Source: Roseiarcus sp963820095 (GTDB taxonomy: Bacteria; Pseudomonadota; Alphaproteobacteria; Rhizobiales; Beijerinckiaceae). Taken from it: a stretch of DNA of 64,000 nucleotides. Numbering within the stretch: the stretch's first letter is position 1; the number at the start of each line of letters is the position of its first letter. The translations under genes were made by a program, and so were the position numbers. A model generated the notes under the pieces. It did no database searches. It was not told the origin of the DNA and saw nothing but the letters and a program-made list of their open reading frames with translations. The stretch spans positions 1 through 64,000 of the forward strand of contig CAWFZA010000026.1 in assembly GCA_963820095.1 (NCBI GenBank). The letters are read 5' to 3'. Shown here one piece after another: positions 27,100 through 35,102 of this stretch.

Positions 27100-27125
27100 C
27101 GTTGTATGTTTTAGAACATAGCCCG
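27100..27125. promoter_or_regulatory. Mo-box-like palindrome, candidate ModE site
   Basis: The core is TATGTT (27105-27110), TTAG, AACATA (27115-27120), a perfect 6-bp inverted repeat. It is flanked by CG at both ends (CGTTG on the left, GCCCG on the right). This matches the general shape of ModE-binding Mo-boxes, which are CG-flanked TAT-rich palindromes. It sits 67-92 nt upstream of modA, where a repressor would block the promoter. No modE gene is in the window. Confidence 0.5.
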
Positions 27126-27281
27126 CATTTTGATGGTCAGCAAATACGGGATGGTGGCGGTCATCATGGCTGGTGTGATGATCGACCTTTACTGGCTGGG
27201 GGTCTCGCGAGGCGGCGAGAATTCGTCGTGAAGGCTCCCCTCCCTGGCCTTCGGGGCGAAGCGGCTGTGTGCGAAGCGTGC

Positions 27282-27770
27282 CTATTCTTGGCCGCTTCGC
27301 TTCTCAGCCCGCCGCCTCGCGTCGAGGGGCGAAATCCGCGAACGCCGCCTGTTCTCGCCCAGCGGAACTCGGGAGTTCTGCGCCACGCCGGCCGTCGCGC
27401 CGCCCAGGTGGCGCTCGCCCCATTCGCGGATCGAGGCGATGATCGGCGCGAAGCTCGTCCCCGCCTCAGTCAGCCGATACTCGACCTTGGGCGGCACGAG
27501 GCCGTAATCCTTGCGCGCGATCAGTCCGGCGTCGGCGAGCGCCTTCAGTTCCCGGCTCAGCACGCGCGGCGCGATCTCCGCGGTCCCGGCCGCGCCGCGC
27601 AGCAGGCCGCTCCGGATTTCGCTGTAGCGACGCGGTCCGTCCTTGAGATCCCATAAGATTCGGATTTTGTATTTGCCGCTGATCATGGCCTGAAACGCCA
27701 TGACGGGGCAGGCGCTGCGAGAACCAGGTCCCGGCGGGGGCGGAGCGGGGAGAGGTTTTTGGACCGTCAT
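27282..27770 (-). CDS. HxlR-family transcriptional regulator
   Basis: A 162-aa winged-helix protein. The HxlR core spans ~20-115: ACPVMAFQAMISGKYKIRIL (family N-terminus with the sensing Cys), WDLKDGPRRYSEIRSGL, APRVLSRELKALADAGLIAR, and PPKVEYRLTEAGTSFAPII. The last ~35 residues are Arg-rich and not conserved. HxlR proteins often sense electrophiles or oxidants through the N-terminal Cys and control a divergent gene. Here the divergent partner is the small protein gene at 27920, 149 nt away. Confidence 0.85.
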   Translation of the reverse strand: MTVQKPLPAPPPPGPGSRSACPVMAFQAMISGKYKIRILWDLKDGPRRYSEIRSGLLRGAAGTAEIAPRVLSRELKALADAGLIARKDYGLVPPKVEYRLTEAGTSFAPIIASIREWGERHLGGATAGVAQNSRVPLGENRRRSRISPLDARRRAEKRSGQE

Positions 27771-27919
27771 CGGAGGCTCCGGCTCCAGGAAATCATCGCA
27801 CTATCATTTTTGTCCATACTTGCGGGATCGCGCGTTCGGAAGCAAGTGTGTCAGCGCGCGTTCGAACGACGCGTTGCAAAGCGTGAAGTCGAGCGGCGCG
27901 CGAACCCAAGGAGAGAGCG

Positions 27920-28234
27920 GTGAAGCACTTCCTGATCAAATATCGCTTCCAGAACGGATCGCCGGAGGCGTGGCGCGCCGAGATCGAGCGGTTCATCGCC
28001 GCTGTCGAAGCCGACGGGACCTTGAATGGCCGGATCGCCTATCGCTGCATGAAGGCGGACAACGGGTCGAAGGAATATTATCACCTCGCCGCCTCGTCCG
28101 ACGACGAGGCCTCCAGGGCGCTGCAGAGTCGCGATTTCTTCAAGGCCTATACCGAAGAGACCAAACGGGTCTCGGGCGGCACGGTCGAGGTCCTGCCGCT
28201 CGCCATCATCGCCGAGACGACGGCGCGGGCGTAA
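27920..28234 (+). CDS. Small hypothetical protein, possible ABM-fold dimer
   Basis: A 104-aa protein with a strong ribosome site (GGAGAG). The sequence MKHFLIKYRFQNGSPEAWRA, then RIAYRCMKADNGSKEYYHLA, then LQSRDFFKAYTEETKRVSGG, has the beta-alpha-beta rhythm and Phe/Tyr pattern of small dimeric alpha/beta-barrel proteins of the antibiotic-biosynthesis-monooxygenase type. That assignment is from pattern only. Its divergent placement next to an HxlR regulator suggests it is the regulator's target and may act in quinone or aldehyde stress, as in other HxlR-linked pairs. Confidence 0.6.
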   Translation: MKHFLIKYRFQNGSPEAWRAEIERFIAAVEADGTLNGRIAYRCMKADNGSKEYYHLAASSDDEASRALQSRDFFKAYTEETKRVSGGTVEVLPLAIIAETTARA

Positions 28235-28404
28235 TCGGAGAAGGGAGCTTCGCGCCTCGACCCGGATTGGGGGCTCGCCAAGTTCATCGACGTGCGGCGA
28301 CCGTCTCGACCACGAGCGTCACAAGCGCGCTCAGCGCGAGCGTCAAACCGTAGACGAGCGCTGTCGCAACGAGCCCGAACCGAGGCGCGGCGAGGCCGGC
28401 GTTT

Positions 28405-28539
28405 TCGATCGAGGAGGCGCTCGATGTGCTCATCGCCCCGATCTCCTACCGGATTCTATTCGCGACCGGCGAGGCCTCGCCGGAATATGTGAATGGGCTG
28501 CTGGCGCGATTTGCGCGGCTAAACGATGGATCGACGTAG
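28405..28539 (+). pseudogene. TetR-family regulator, C-terminal fragment
   Basis: The frame reads SIEEALDVLIAPISYRILFA, then TGEASPEYVNGLLARFARLN and stops at 28537-28539. This matches the ligand-domain end of TetR/AcrR regulators (DVLxAPIxYRLLF). No helix-turn-helix part exists upstream; the preceding sequence has no matching frame. It is a decayed remnant between the small hypothetical gene and the sco locus. Confidence 0.55.
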
Positions 28540-28821
28540 AGATCCGGTCGCCGAGGGCGGTTGGTCGCTCTGGAGCACTGACATCCTACGAAGCGTCTTA
28601 GTTGCGCGACAAACTGCGCAACCTGGCCAGCAATTCGTCCGAACTCGCTTGGGACCCGCGCTGCTGGAAGATGATCTCCCCCTTTTCGTCGAGGAGGGAA
28701 ATGACAGCAGCGTGGTCGAAGCCGCCCTGGCCGTTGGGTCGGTAGCCGACGCCCAGCGCCGCTGCAAGTTCGCGCGCGGCGTCGTCGCCGGCACGCAGAA
28801 GCGTCCAGCGTTTGAGATCTA

Positions 28822-29868
28822 GAGCATTTTCAGGTCTGACGGAATTGGGGATTCCTTTTGGCTTGCGGGCATGATTCTTTGCGCCGGTCGAATCGGCGCT
28901 GGGGAGCATCATGGGCGTGGCTTATTCGCAGGACCTTCGGGATCGGGTGATGGCGGCGGTGGACTGCGGGTTGGGCGTATATTCGGCCGCGCCGCTGTTT
29001 CGGGTCAGCGTGTCGTACATCTACAAGGCGCTCGGCCGGCGGCGCGCGACCGGCGATGTGACGGCCCATAAGTCGGGCGGCGGCCCGAAGCCGAAGCTTG
29101 CGGCCTATGACGAGGCGTTGCGCGCTCAGGTGGCGCAGAAAGGCGACATCACGCTCATTGAACTGCAAGCGTGGCTTGCCGGCGATCATGCGGTGAAAGT
29201 CAGCGTCGGCTGCCTGTGGGCGCGGGTCCGGCATCTCGGGCTGACGCTCAAAAAAAGTCGCAACGCGCCGCAGAGCAGGATCGTGCCGACGTAGCGGAAG
29301 CTCGCGAGCAATGGCGGGCGCAGCAGGGCGAATGGCGACCGCACAATCTGGTGTTTGTCGACGAAACCGGCGCGTCGACCAAAATGACCCGGCTCTACGG
29401 CCGATGCCCGCGCGGCGAGCGCCTGGTCGCGCCGGTTCCGTGGGGCCATTGGAAGACCACGACCTTCATCGGCGCGCTGCGGCAAGACGGTCTGGTCGCG
29501 CCTTGCGCGTTCGACGGGCCGATCAACGGTGAGAAGTTCCGCGCCTGGGTCGAGCAGTTCCTCGCTCCCGAGCTCAAGCCCGGCGACATCGTCATCCTCG
29601 ACAATCTGCCGAGCCATAAAGTGGAGGGCGTCAGAGCGGCGATCGAGAACGCCGGCGCCCGGCTGCTCTACTTGCCTTCCTACAGCCCCGATCTCAACCC
29701 GATCGAGCAGTGGTTCGCCAAACTCAAGGCCCTGCTGCGCAAAGCCGAAGCGCGAACCTTCGACGCCCTCATCCAGGCCATCGCAAGCGCGCTCGAAACC
29801 TTCACCCCCGACGAATGCGCAAACTATCTCGCAAACTCAGGATATCGCCGCCAATAATGAAAATGCTC
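28822..29868 (+). mobile_element. IS630-family insertion sequence, 1047 bp, complete
   Basis: The left end begins GAGCATTTTCAGG at 28822. The right end, read on the other strand from 29868, begins GAGCATTTTCATT, giving 11-bp perfect terminal inverted repeats. A TA dinucleotide flanks both ends (28820-28821 and 29869-29870), the target duplication expected of the IS630/mariner group. Both transposase frames inside are open, with a frameshift signal between them, so the copy may be active. It lies inside sco. Only one copy is seen in the window. Confidence 0.92.
28911..29857 (+). CDS. IS630 transposase, made by -1 frameshifting (orfAB)
   Basis: The first frame (28911-29294, 127 aa) carries the helix-turn-helix DNA-binding part: AYSQDLRDRVMAAVDCGLGV, FRVSVSYIYKALGRRRATGD. 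It runs over seven A residues at 29250-29256. The second frame lies in the -1 phase and ends at 29857. It carries the DDE catalytic core: NLVFVDETGASTKMTR (Asp), DIVILDNLPSHKVEG (Asp) and YLPSYSPDLNPIEQWFAKLK (Glu). A -1 shift at the A7 run joins them into one ~315-aa transposase, as in related IS630 elements. The upstream frame alone would stop at 29294 without catalytic residues. Confidence 0.85.
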
Positions 29869-30218
29869 TAGGCCATGGCTTTCGGCGTAGAGCCGCAAGC
29901 GTTCCGGCGTGTCGGCCTCCGGATCGAAGGTGAAGAACGCAAATCGAACCCGGTCGGCGGCGTCGGGCGGCAGATGCTTTTCGATCCACATCATGTCGGC
30001 CACGACCGCAGGGCAGATGTCCCGGCACGTTGTGTAGCCCATCGCGACGACGAGCGGCTTGCCAGCGAAAGAGGCCAGGGCGACGTCGGCGCCGTCCTGG
30101 GTCGTCCATTTGGCGTCGAGGTTGTAGATCGAGGCGCTGGACGGTGCGCTCGGATCGGCCGTCGCTATGGCGCAGAGCGCAACCCACGGGGCCGCCGCCA
30201 CGAGCAGACTTCGAAACC

Positions 30219-31010
30219 TCATGGCGCGCCTCCCGCGCAGCGGAAACCAAGATTGTCGCTCGTGTAGTTCGCCTTGAGACTCGCTCGCATCGCGTAGCGC
30301 ATGAACGCCGGATAGTCGGTCGGATCGGCGACGCCAGCCGCCGCGCCGCCGCAGAAGCTGGCGCCGTCCTTGCCGTTGGGATCGCGAAACTCCGCGGTGA
30401 TCGCGTAGGCGTCGAAGTCGAGCGTCCACTCCCACACGAGGCCGACCAGGTCCTTGACGCCGAAGCCGTTAGCGGATCCGCCCCCGATCGCAGGCGGGCG
30501 GACGCCGTTTGGAAACGAGAACCATTCGAGCGAGCGTCCGCGGACCGCGTCCTGTCCGCGTCCGGCGTCCGCGAGCGCATACTCCCACTGCTCGGTCGTC
30601 GGCAGCTTAAGGCCGCGCGCTTTGCAATAGGCTTCGGCGGCGAACCACGAGACGTTGGTGATCGGCTCGTTGCGCGCCTGGACATCCGCAAGCTTGAGAT
30701 CCGACGGCCAACGGCGGATGTAGCGCTCGTCGGCGAAGACAGCCTTGATTCGTGACTTCCGCCACTCGGGATGGGTTGTCACGAAGTCGAGGAATTGAGC
30801 GTTGGTCACCGGCTCGATGTCGATCCGAAATGCGTCAATCCAGCGGGTCGATTTCACCGGCTCGTCGGCGTTGACCGCCCTCACCTTGAGAAACGGCGTG
30901 TAGAACCCAGCTGGCGCCGCGACCATGACGCCCGGCTCGACCTCGGCCGCAACGCTGACGGCGAACGAAGCTGTCAGCATCGCGACGGTGATCGTCGCCG
31001 CAGCGCGCAT
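30219..31010 (-). CDS. nirV: NirV-like formylglycine-generating-enzyme-family protein
   Basis: A 263-aa exported protein of the SUMF1/FGE-sulfatase fold. It has a signal peptide (MRAAATITVAMLTASFAVSV, cleavage near AAE). Family blocks include RIDIEPVTNAQFLDFVTTHP, ITNVSWFAAEAYCKARGLKL, PTTEQWEYALAD, GLVWEWTLDFD and the C-terminal NLGFRCAGG. Genes of this family called nirV commonly follow nirK; their role is unknown. Its ATG overlaps the nirK stop (TAATG), and its stop overlaps the sco start (ATGA). The three are therefore translationally coupled. Confidence 0.88.
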   Translation of the reverse strand: MRAAATITVAMLTASFAVSVAAEVEPGVMVAAPAGFYTPFLKVRAVNADEPVKSTRWIDAFRIDIEPVTNAQFLDFVTTHPEWRKSRIKAVFADERYIRRWPSDLKLADVQARNEPITNVSWFAAEAYCKARGLKLPTTEQWEYALADAGRGQDAVRGRSLEWFSFPNGVRPPAIGGGSANGFGVKDLVGLVWEWTLDFDAYAITAEFRDPNGKDGASFCGGAAAGVADPTDYPAFMRYAMRASLKANYTSDNLGFRCAGGAP

Positions 31011-32437
31011 TACGGTTTCGCCGCGATCCGAAGGGCCTTGACCTCTTCCGGCGTGACCTCGAGGCCCGAGTTGCCCCACGTGTTGTAGACGTACGTGAGC
31101 ACATTGGCGATGTCCTCATCGCTGAGGCTCCAGGCTGGCATCACCCCATTGAACTCGTGGCCGTTGACGATGAGTTTCGTCTCGAGACCGCCGGTGACTG
31201 TCTTGATGGCGCGGATCTTGTCGCCGTTGAGGTAGTCGGACTTGGCGAGTGGCGGGAAGGCGTCGGGCACTCCTTCGCCGCTCTCCTGATGGCAAGCTTG
31301 ACAATTGTTGGCGAAAACGTCCGACCCGAGCTTGATGCGCTCCTCTTTGCTCCGGGCCGCCGGCGCCGGCTCGCCGCCCTGCGCGACGCGGATGCCGGTC
31401 CCCTCGGGCTGATAGACGAGGTCGAACTGCTTGCCGGAATAGACGAGCTTGTCCTCCGGCCCCGTCGCTTTCAGCTGCGCAAGCGCGCCGCGGTTGAAGG
31501 CGCGTTCGAGGGAATGGTCGACCAGGATGAACGTGCCGGGCACGCTCATCTTGAATTCGGTGATCGCGGAGCCGCCGGCGGGGATCGCCGTCGTCTGCAC
31601 GTTATGCGTGGCGAGACTCAGATTCCCTTCCGGGTAGACCGTGTCGAAGATCTGGCCGATGACATGGAAGGAGGAGGTGACATTCGGCCCGCCGTCGCCG
31701 ACGAACAGACGAACCGTCTCGCCGACCTTGGCGGAGAGCGCCTTGTCGCCGACCGTTGAGCCGACGGAGCCGTTGAAAACGATGTACTCGGGCTTCTCGT
31801 CGAGCGCCTTGGCCATGCTGAACGGCTGCAAGCCCTGCTCGCCATTCGGGCCCTGAGTATAGAAATCGCCCTGCATCAGGTAATATTCGCGGTCGACCTT
31901 GGGCAGTCCTTCCCTCGGCTCGACGAGGATCAGTCCGTACATTCCGTTGCCGACATGCATGGCGACGGGCGCGGTCGCGCAGTGGTAGACGAAAAGCCCC
32001 GGGTTCAGAGCCTTGAACGAGAACACCGAGCTGTGACCAGGCGCGGTGAGCGAAGCCGCCGCGCCGCCGCCAGGACCGTTCACCGCATGCAGGTCGATGT
32101 TGTGCGGGTTCTTGTTGTCGGGATGATTGTCGAGGTGGAACTCGACCTCGTCGCCCTCGCGGATGCGGATGAATTTGCCCGGCACGTGGCCGCCGAAAGT
32201 CCAGAAGGTGTAGCGCACGCCGTCGGAAAGCCGCCCCTGGAGCTCGCGGACCTCCAGATCGATGATGACCTTGGTCGCATGGTCGCGATGGATCGGAGGA
32301 GGAACGTCCGGCGCGTCGGTCAGGACCGCGCTCTCCTCGCCTATGATCGGAGCGGCGAGGTTCTCCTCGCGCGAGGCGCCAAAGGCGGAGCCCGCAAGCA
32401 GGGCGCACACAATGGCCAGGACAGAGCGTAAGATCAC
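31010..32437 (-). CDS. nirK: Copper nitrite reductase with C-terminal cytochrome c domain
   Basis: A 475-aa periplasmic enzyme that reduces nitrite to NO. GTG 32437 gives a signal peptide (MILRSVLAIVCALLAGSAFG). Two cupredoxin domains span ~50-335. The type-1 copper ligands are His112, Cys153, His161 and Met166 (NPHNID, YHCATAPVAMHVGNGM). The type-2 ligands are His117, His152 and His308 (VDHSLERAF), with catalytic Asp115 and His258. Residues ~365-475 are a class I cytochrome c with CQACH (379-383) and a likely axial Met in FNGVMPAW. This three-domain form lets the enzyme carry its own electron donor. An FNR/Nnr-type box lies upstream. Confidence 0.95.
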   Translation of the reverse strand: MILRSVLAIVCALLAGSAFGASREENLAAPIIGEESAVLTDAPDVPPPIHRDHATKVIIDLEVRELQGRLSDGVRYTFWTFGGHVPGKFIRIREGDEVEFHLDNHPDNKNPHNIDLHAVNGPGGGAAASLTAPGHSSVFSFKALNPGLFVYHCATAPVAMHVGNGMYGLILVEPREGLPKVDREYYLMQGDFYTQGPNGEQGLQPFSMAKALDEKPEYIVFNGSVGSTVGDKALSAKVGETVRLFVGDGGPNVTSSFHVIGQIFDTVYPEGNLSLATHNVQTTAIPAGGSAITEFKMSVPGTFILVDHSLERAFNRGALAQLKATGPEDKLVYSGKQFDLVYQPEGTGIRVAQGGEPAPAARSKEERIKLGSDVFANNCQACHQESGEGVPDAFPPLAKSDYLNGDKIRAIKTVTGGLETKLIVNGHEFNGVMPAWSLSDEDIANVLTYVYNTWGNSGLEVTPEEVKALRIAAKP

Positions 32438-32524
32438 AGCCGGGGCCCCCTACTTTTTTTATCAAGGTGCTGTTCTTATGAAGGTGTTGTTGGCGGGAAC
32501 TTATAGACCTTTTCCCAATGCCTC

Positions 32525-32538
32525 TTGATCTGAGTCAA
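32525..32538. promoter_or_regulatory. FNR/Nnr (CRP-FNR family) operator upstream of nirK
   Basis: TTGAT-CTGA-GTCAA is a near-perfect dyad matching the TTGAT-N4-ATCAA consensus of FNR, FixK and Nnr/DNR. Its centre is ~94 nt from the nirK start codon. That would allow a -41.5 class II promoter with a ~50-nt leader. It suggests activation by low oxygen and/or NO. The regulator gene is not in the window. Confidence 0.75.
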
Positions 32539-32594
32539 AGGGGGACGCGCCGCAAGAGGGGAAGGGCGCGAGCCGTTGCTTTTGCTTCGCGGTC

Positions 32595-33077
32595 TTAGCC
32601 GAACAGTCCGCCATGCGCGCCGGCAACCGCTCCGAGAACCGTTACGATCGCGGCCGACAGCAAGACCACGTGGGCGCGCGAAAGGCGCCTAAGCACAGCT
32701 CGCGGATCGCGCGCCGCTTCGGCCGCCAGCCGCCTCCGAGCAGCCGGCTCGATGACGAAGACGAGAGCCATGAACAGCGCCCACACCAAAACCATGGCGT
32801 CCAGCCACCAGAACGCCGGGTCGCCGAACTGGGCCCAGAGATTTAAGCGCCAGGCCATCCAGAGGCCCGTCGCCCCCGCGAGAGGGATCGACCACTTAAC
32901 TTGCGCTGAGAACCGCCTTTCGATCGCTTCGAAGAGCGCCCAGCCCGCCTGAGGGTCTTTGCTCGCGCGCGCGAGGGGAAGCGCGACCAGCGTGACGAAC
33001 GCGACGCCTCCGATCCAGTGGACGACGAAGACGACGTGCAACGCCCGGGCGAGTTCGATGTCGTCAAGCCGGCTCAT
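32595..33077 (-). CDS. Integral membrane protein, CopD-like
   Basis: A 160-aa protein from ATG 33077 with four hydrophobic segments: ALHVVFVVHWIGGVAFVTLV, VKWSIPLAGATGLWMAW, FWWLDAMVLVWALFMALVFV, and AHVVLLSAAIVTVLGAVAGA. Histidines occur in the first and last helices (HVVFVVHW and AHVV), as in CopD or small cytochrome-b-like proteins. This pattern fits heme or copper binding but is not proof. It lies 157 nt upstream of nirK on the same strand. The FNR-type box lies between them, so nirK probably has its own promoter. A role in copper supply or electron transfer to denitrification is an inference. Confidence 0.65.
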   Translation of the reverse strand: MSRLDDIELARALHVVFVVHWIGGVAFVTLVALPLARASKDPQAGWALFEAIERRFSAQVKWSIPLAGATGLWMAWRLNLWAQFGDPAFWWLDAMVLVWALFMALVFVIEPAARRRLAAEAARDPRAVLRRLSRAHVVLLSAAIVTVLGAVAGAHGGLFG

Positions 33078-33244
33078 ACGCGCGACCAATTCGAGGCCGA
33101 TGTCATGCGCTTGAGACTATCAGGTCCGCCGCGGGAGGGCAGGGCGGGGCTGACACGTCGGCGCGATTCCCCTTCCCACCGCGCCCCATCCGGCATAGAT
33201 AGCGGACTTCCTTGCCCTCGCGCCCAGAGGCGCCGGAGATCGTG

Positions 33245-34648
33245 ATGTCCACGCCGCGTACGTTATACGACAAGATCTGGGACGAGCATGTCTTGGAGAC
33301 GAGCGGCGGGCTCAGTCTCATCTATATCGACCGCCACCTCGTGCACGAGGTCACGAGCCCGCAGGCCTTCGAGGGCCTCAGGCTGTCCGGGCGCAAGGTG
33401 CGCGCTCCGGGGAAGACGCTCGCCGTCGTCGACCACAACATCCAGACGACCGACCGCAGCGGCGGCATCGCCGATCCGGAGAGCCGCCAGCAGGTCGAGG
33501 AACTGGCCAGGAACGCCCGCGAGTTCGGGATCGAATATTACGACGAGTTCGACCGCCGCCAGGGCGTCGTCCACATCATCGGGCCGGAGCAGGGCTTCAC
33601 GCTGCCGGGCACGACGATCGTCTGCGGCGACAGCCACACTTCGACCCACGGCGCCTTCGGCGCGCTCGCCCATGGCATCGGCACGTCCGAGGTCGAGCAT
33701 GTGCTCGCCACCCAGACGCTGATTCAGAGCAAAGCCAAGAACATGCGGGTCAAGGTTGATGGCGCGCTTCCGCCGGGCGTGACCGCCAAGGACATCATCC
33801 TCGCCATCATCGGCCAGATCGGGACGGCCGGCGGCACCGGCCATGTCATCGAATATTGCGGCTCGGCGATCGAGTCGCTTTCGATGGAAGGCCGGATGAC
33901 CGTCTGCAACATGTCGATCGAGGGCGGGGCGCGCGCCGGCATGATCGCGCCGGACGAGACAACCTACGCCTATCTCAAGGACCGGCCGAAGTCGCCGAAG
34001 GGCGCTTTGTGGGACCACGCGCGGCGGCACTGGGAGACGCTCAGGAGCGACGAGGGCGCGCATTTCGATGGCGAAGTGAAGCTCGACGCCGCCAACCTGC
34101 CGCCGATCGTCTCGTGGGGCACGAGCCCCCAGGATGTCGCGCCGATCTTCGGCGCCGTGCCCCGCGTCGAGGACGCCGCGACCGAGCAGAAGCGCGCCTC
34201 GATCCAGCGCGCGCTCGACTATATGGGGCTCAAGGGCGGGGAGAAGATGACGGATCTCGCCATCGACCGCGTCTTCATCGGCTCCTGCACCAATGGCCGC
34301 ATCGAGGATCTGCGCGCCGCGGCCGCAATCGCGAATGGCCGGAAGGTGAGCGAACGCGTGAACGCCATGGTCGTGCCGGGCTCGGGTCTGGTGAAGGAGC
34401 AGGCCGAGGCCGAGGGGCTCGACAAGATCTTCCTCGCCGCCGGCTTCGAGTGGCGCGAGCCCGGCTGCTCGATGTGCCTCGCGATGAACCCGGACAAGCT
34501 TGCGCCCGGCGAGCGCTGCGCCTCGACCTCGAACCGCAATTTCGAGGGCCGCCAGGGCTATAAGGGCCGCACGCATCTCGTGTCGCCGGCGATGGCCGCG
34601 GCGGCTGCGATCGCGGGGCGCTTTGTGGATGTGAGGGATTGGCGGTAG
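33245..34648 (+). CDS. leuC: 3-isopropylmalate dehydratase large subunit
   Basis: A 467-aa aconitase-family enzyme isomerising 2- to 3-isopropylmalate in leucine synthesis, working with LeuD, which is not in the window. The start is ATG 33245 (MSTPRTLYDKIWDEHV). It has the Fe-S ligands in GSCTNGRIEDLRAAA and in PGCSMCLAMNPDKLAPGE (CxxC), plus CGDSHTSTHGAFGALAHGIG and EYCGSAIESLSMEGRMT. The length is normal for the family. The release-factor-like gene follows after 4 nt. Confidence 0.96.
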   Translation: MSTPRTLYDKIWDEHVLETSGGLSLIYIDRHLVHEVTSPQAFEGLRLSGRKVRAPGKTLAVVDHNIQTTDRSGGIADPESRQQVEELARNAREFGIEYYDEFDRRQGVVHIIGPEQGFTLPGTTIVCGDSHTSTHGAFGALAHGIGTSEVEHVLATQTLIQSKAKNMRVKVDGALPPGVTAKDIILAIIGQIGTAGGTGHVIEYCGSAIESLSMEGRMTVCNMSIEGGARAGMIAPDETTYAYLKDRPKSPKGALWDHARRHWETLRSDEGAHFDGEVKLDAANLPPIVSWGTSPQDVAPIFGAVPRVEDAATEQKRASIQRALDYMGLKGGEKMTDLAIDRVFIGSCTNGRIEDLRAAAAIANGRKVSERVNAMVVPGSGLVKEQAEAEGLDKIFLAAGFEWREPGCSMCLAMNPDKLAPGERCASTSNRNFEGRQGYKGRTHLVSPAMAAAAAIAGRFVDVRDWR

Positions 34649-34652
34649 GGTC

Positions 34653-35069
34653 GTGAAAGCCGGCGATCTCCTCGTCGACGAGAGCGAGATCGTCGAGAGT
34701 TTCGTGCGTTCCTCGGGTCCGGGCGGGCAGAACGTCAACAAGGTGGCGAGCGCGGTCGAGCTCCGGTTCGACGCGCGACGCTCTCCGAGCCTGCCGAACG
34801 ACGTCGCGATCCGGCTGATCAAGCTTGCTGGGTCGCGCGCGACCCAGGACGGCGTGATCGTCATTTTTGCCCAGCGCTACGCGAGCCAACCGCGCAACCG
34901 GGAGGATGCGCGGGCGCGTCTCGCCGACCTCATCATGCGGGCGCAGGAACGAGCGAAGCCGCGTCTCGCGACCCGGCCGACGCTCGCTTCGAGAGTGCGG
35001 CGCGTCGACGACAAGACCCGACGCGGCGCGGTGAAGGCGCTCCGGCGCGGACGCCCCGGGCCCGACTGA
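34653..35069 (+). CDS. arfB: Peptidyl-tRNA hydrolase ArfB (YaeJ)-type ribosome rescue factor
   Basis: A 138-aa protein (GTG start 34653) with the release-factor catalytic loop SSGPGGQNVNKVASAVE (GGQ) near residue 25. RLIKLAGSRATQDGVIVI follows, and then a basic C-terminal tail (TLASRVRRVDDKTRRG, KALRRGRPGPD) of the kind that enters the empty mRNA channel of stalled ribosomes. It frees peptides from non-stop complexes. It has no codon-recognition domain, which separates it from RF1/RF2. It follows leuC by 4 nt. Confidence 0.93.
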   Translation: MKAGDLLVDESEIVESFVRSSGPGGQNVNKVASAVELRFDARRSPSLPNDVAIRLIKLAGSRATQDGVIVIFAQRYASQPRNREDARARLADLIMRAQERAKPRLATRPTLASRVRRVDDKTRRGAVKALRRGRPGPD

Positions 35070-35102
35070 CGACCCGAGTTCGCGCCATGGCGGCCGGAGT
35101 TC

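Larger units (their letters stand above)
28598..30222 (-). pseudogene. SCO1/SenC copper chaperone gene interrupted by an IS630 element
   Basis: The 5' part (30222-29871) encodes a signal peptide (MRFRSLLVAAAPWVALCAIA) and the thioredoxin-fold start with the copper ligands GYTTCRDICPAV (CxxxC). It continues to the codons for AESHGL. The 3' part (28821-28598) resumes with DLKRWTLLRAGDDAARELAA, NGQGGFDHAAVISLL (third copper ligand His) and ends ARLRSLSRN. Removing the element and one TA copy rejoins the frame exactly: 576 nt, 191 aa. SCO proteins deliver copper or reduce thiols, usually for CuA or for copper enzymes. Here the partner is likely the NirK encoded upstream. The ATG overlaps the nirV stop (ATGA). 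Confidence 0.9.

Noticed and set aside
25783..27114. 443-codon plus-strand frame across modB and modA
   Set aside because: It is antisense to two clear ABC transporter genes. Its Arg/Asp/Gly-rich translation has no family character.
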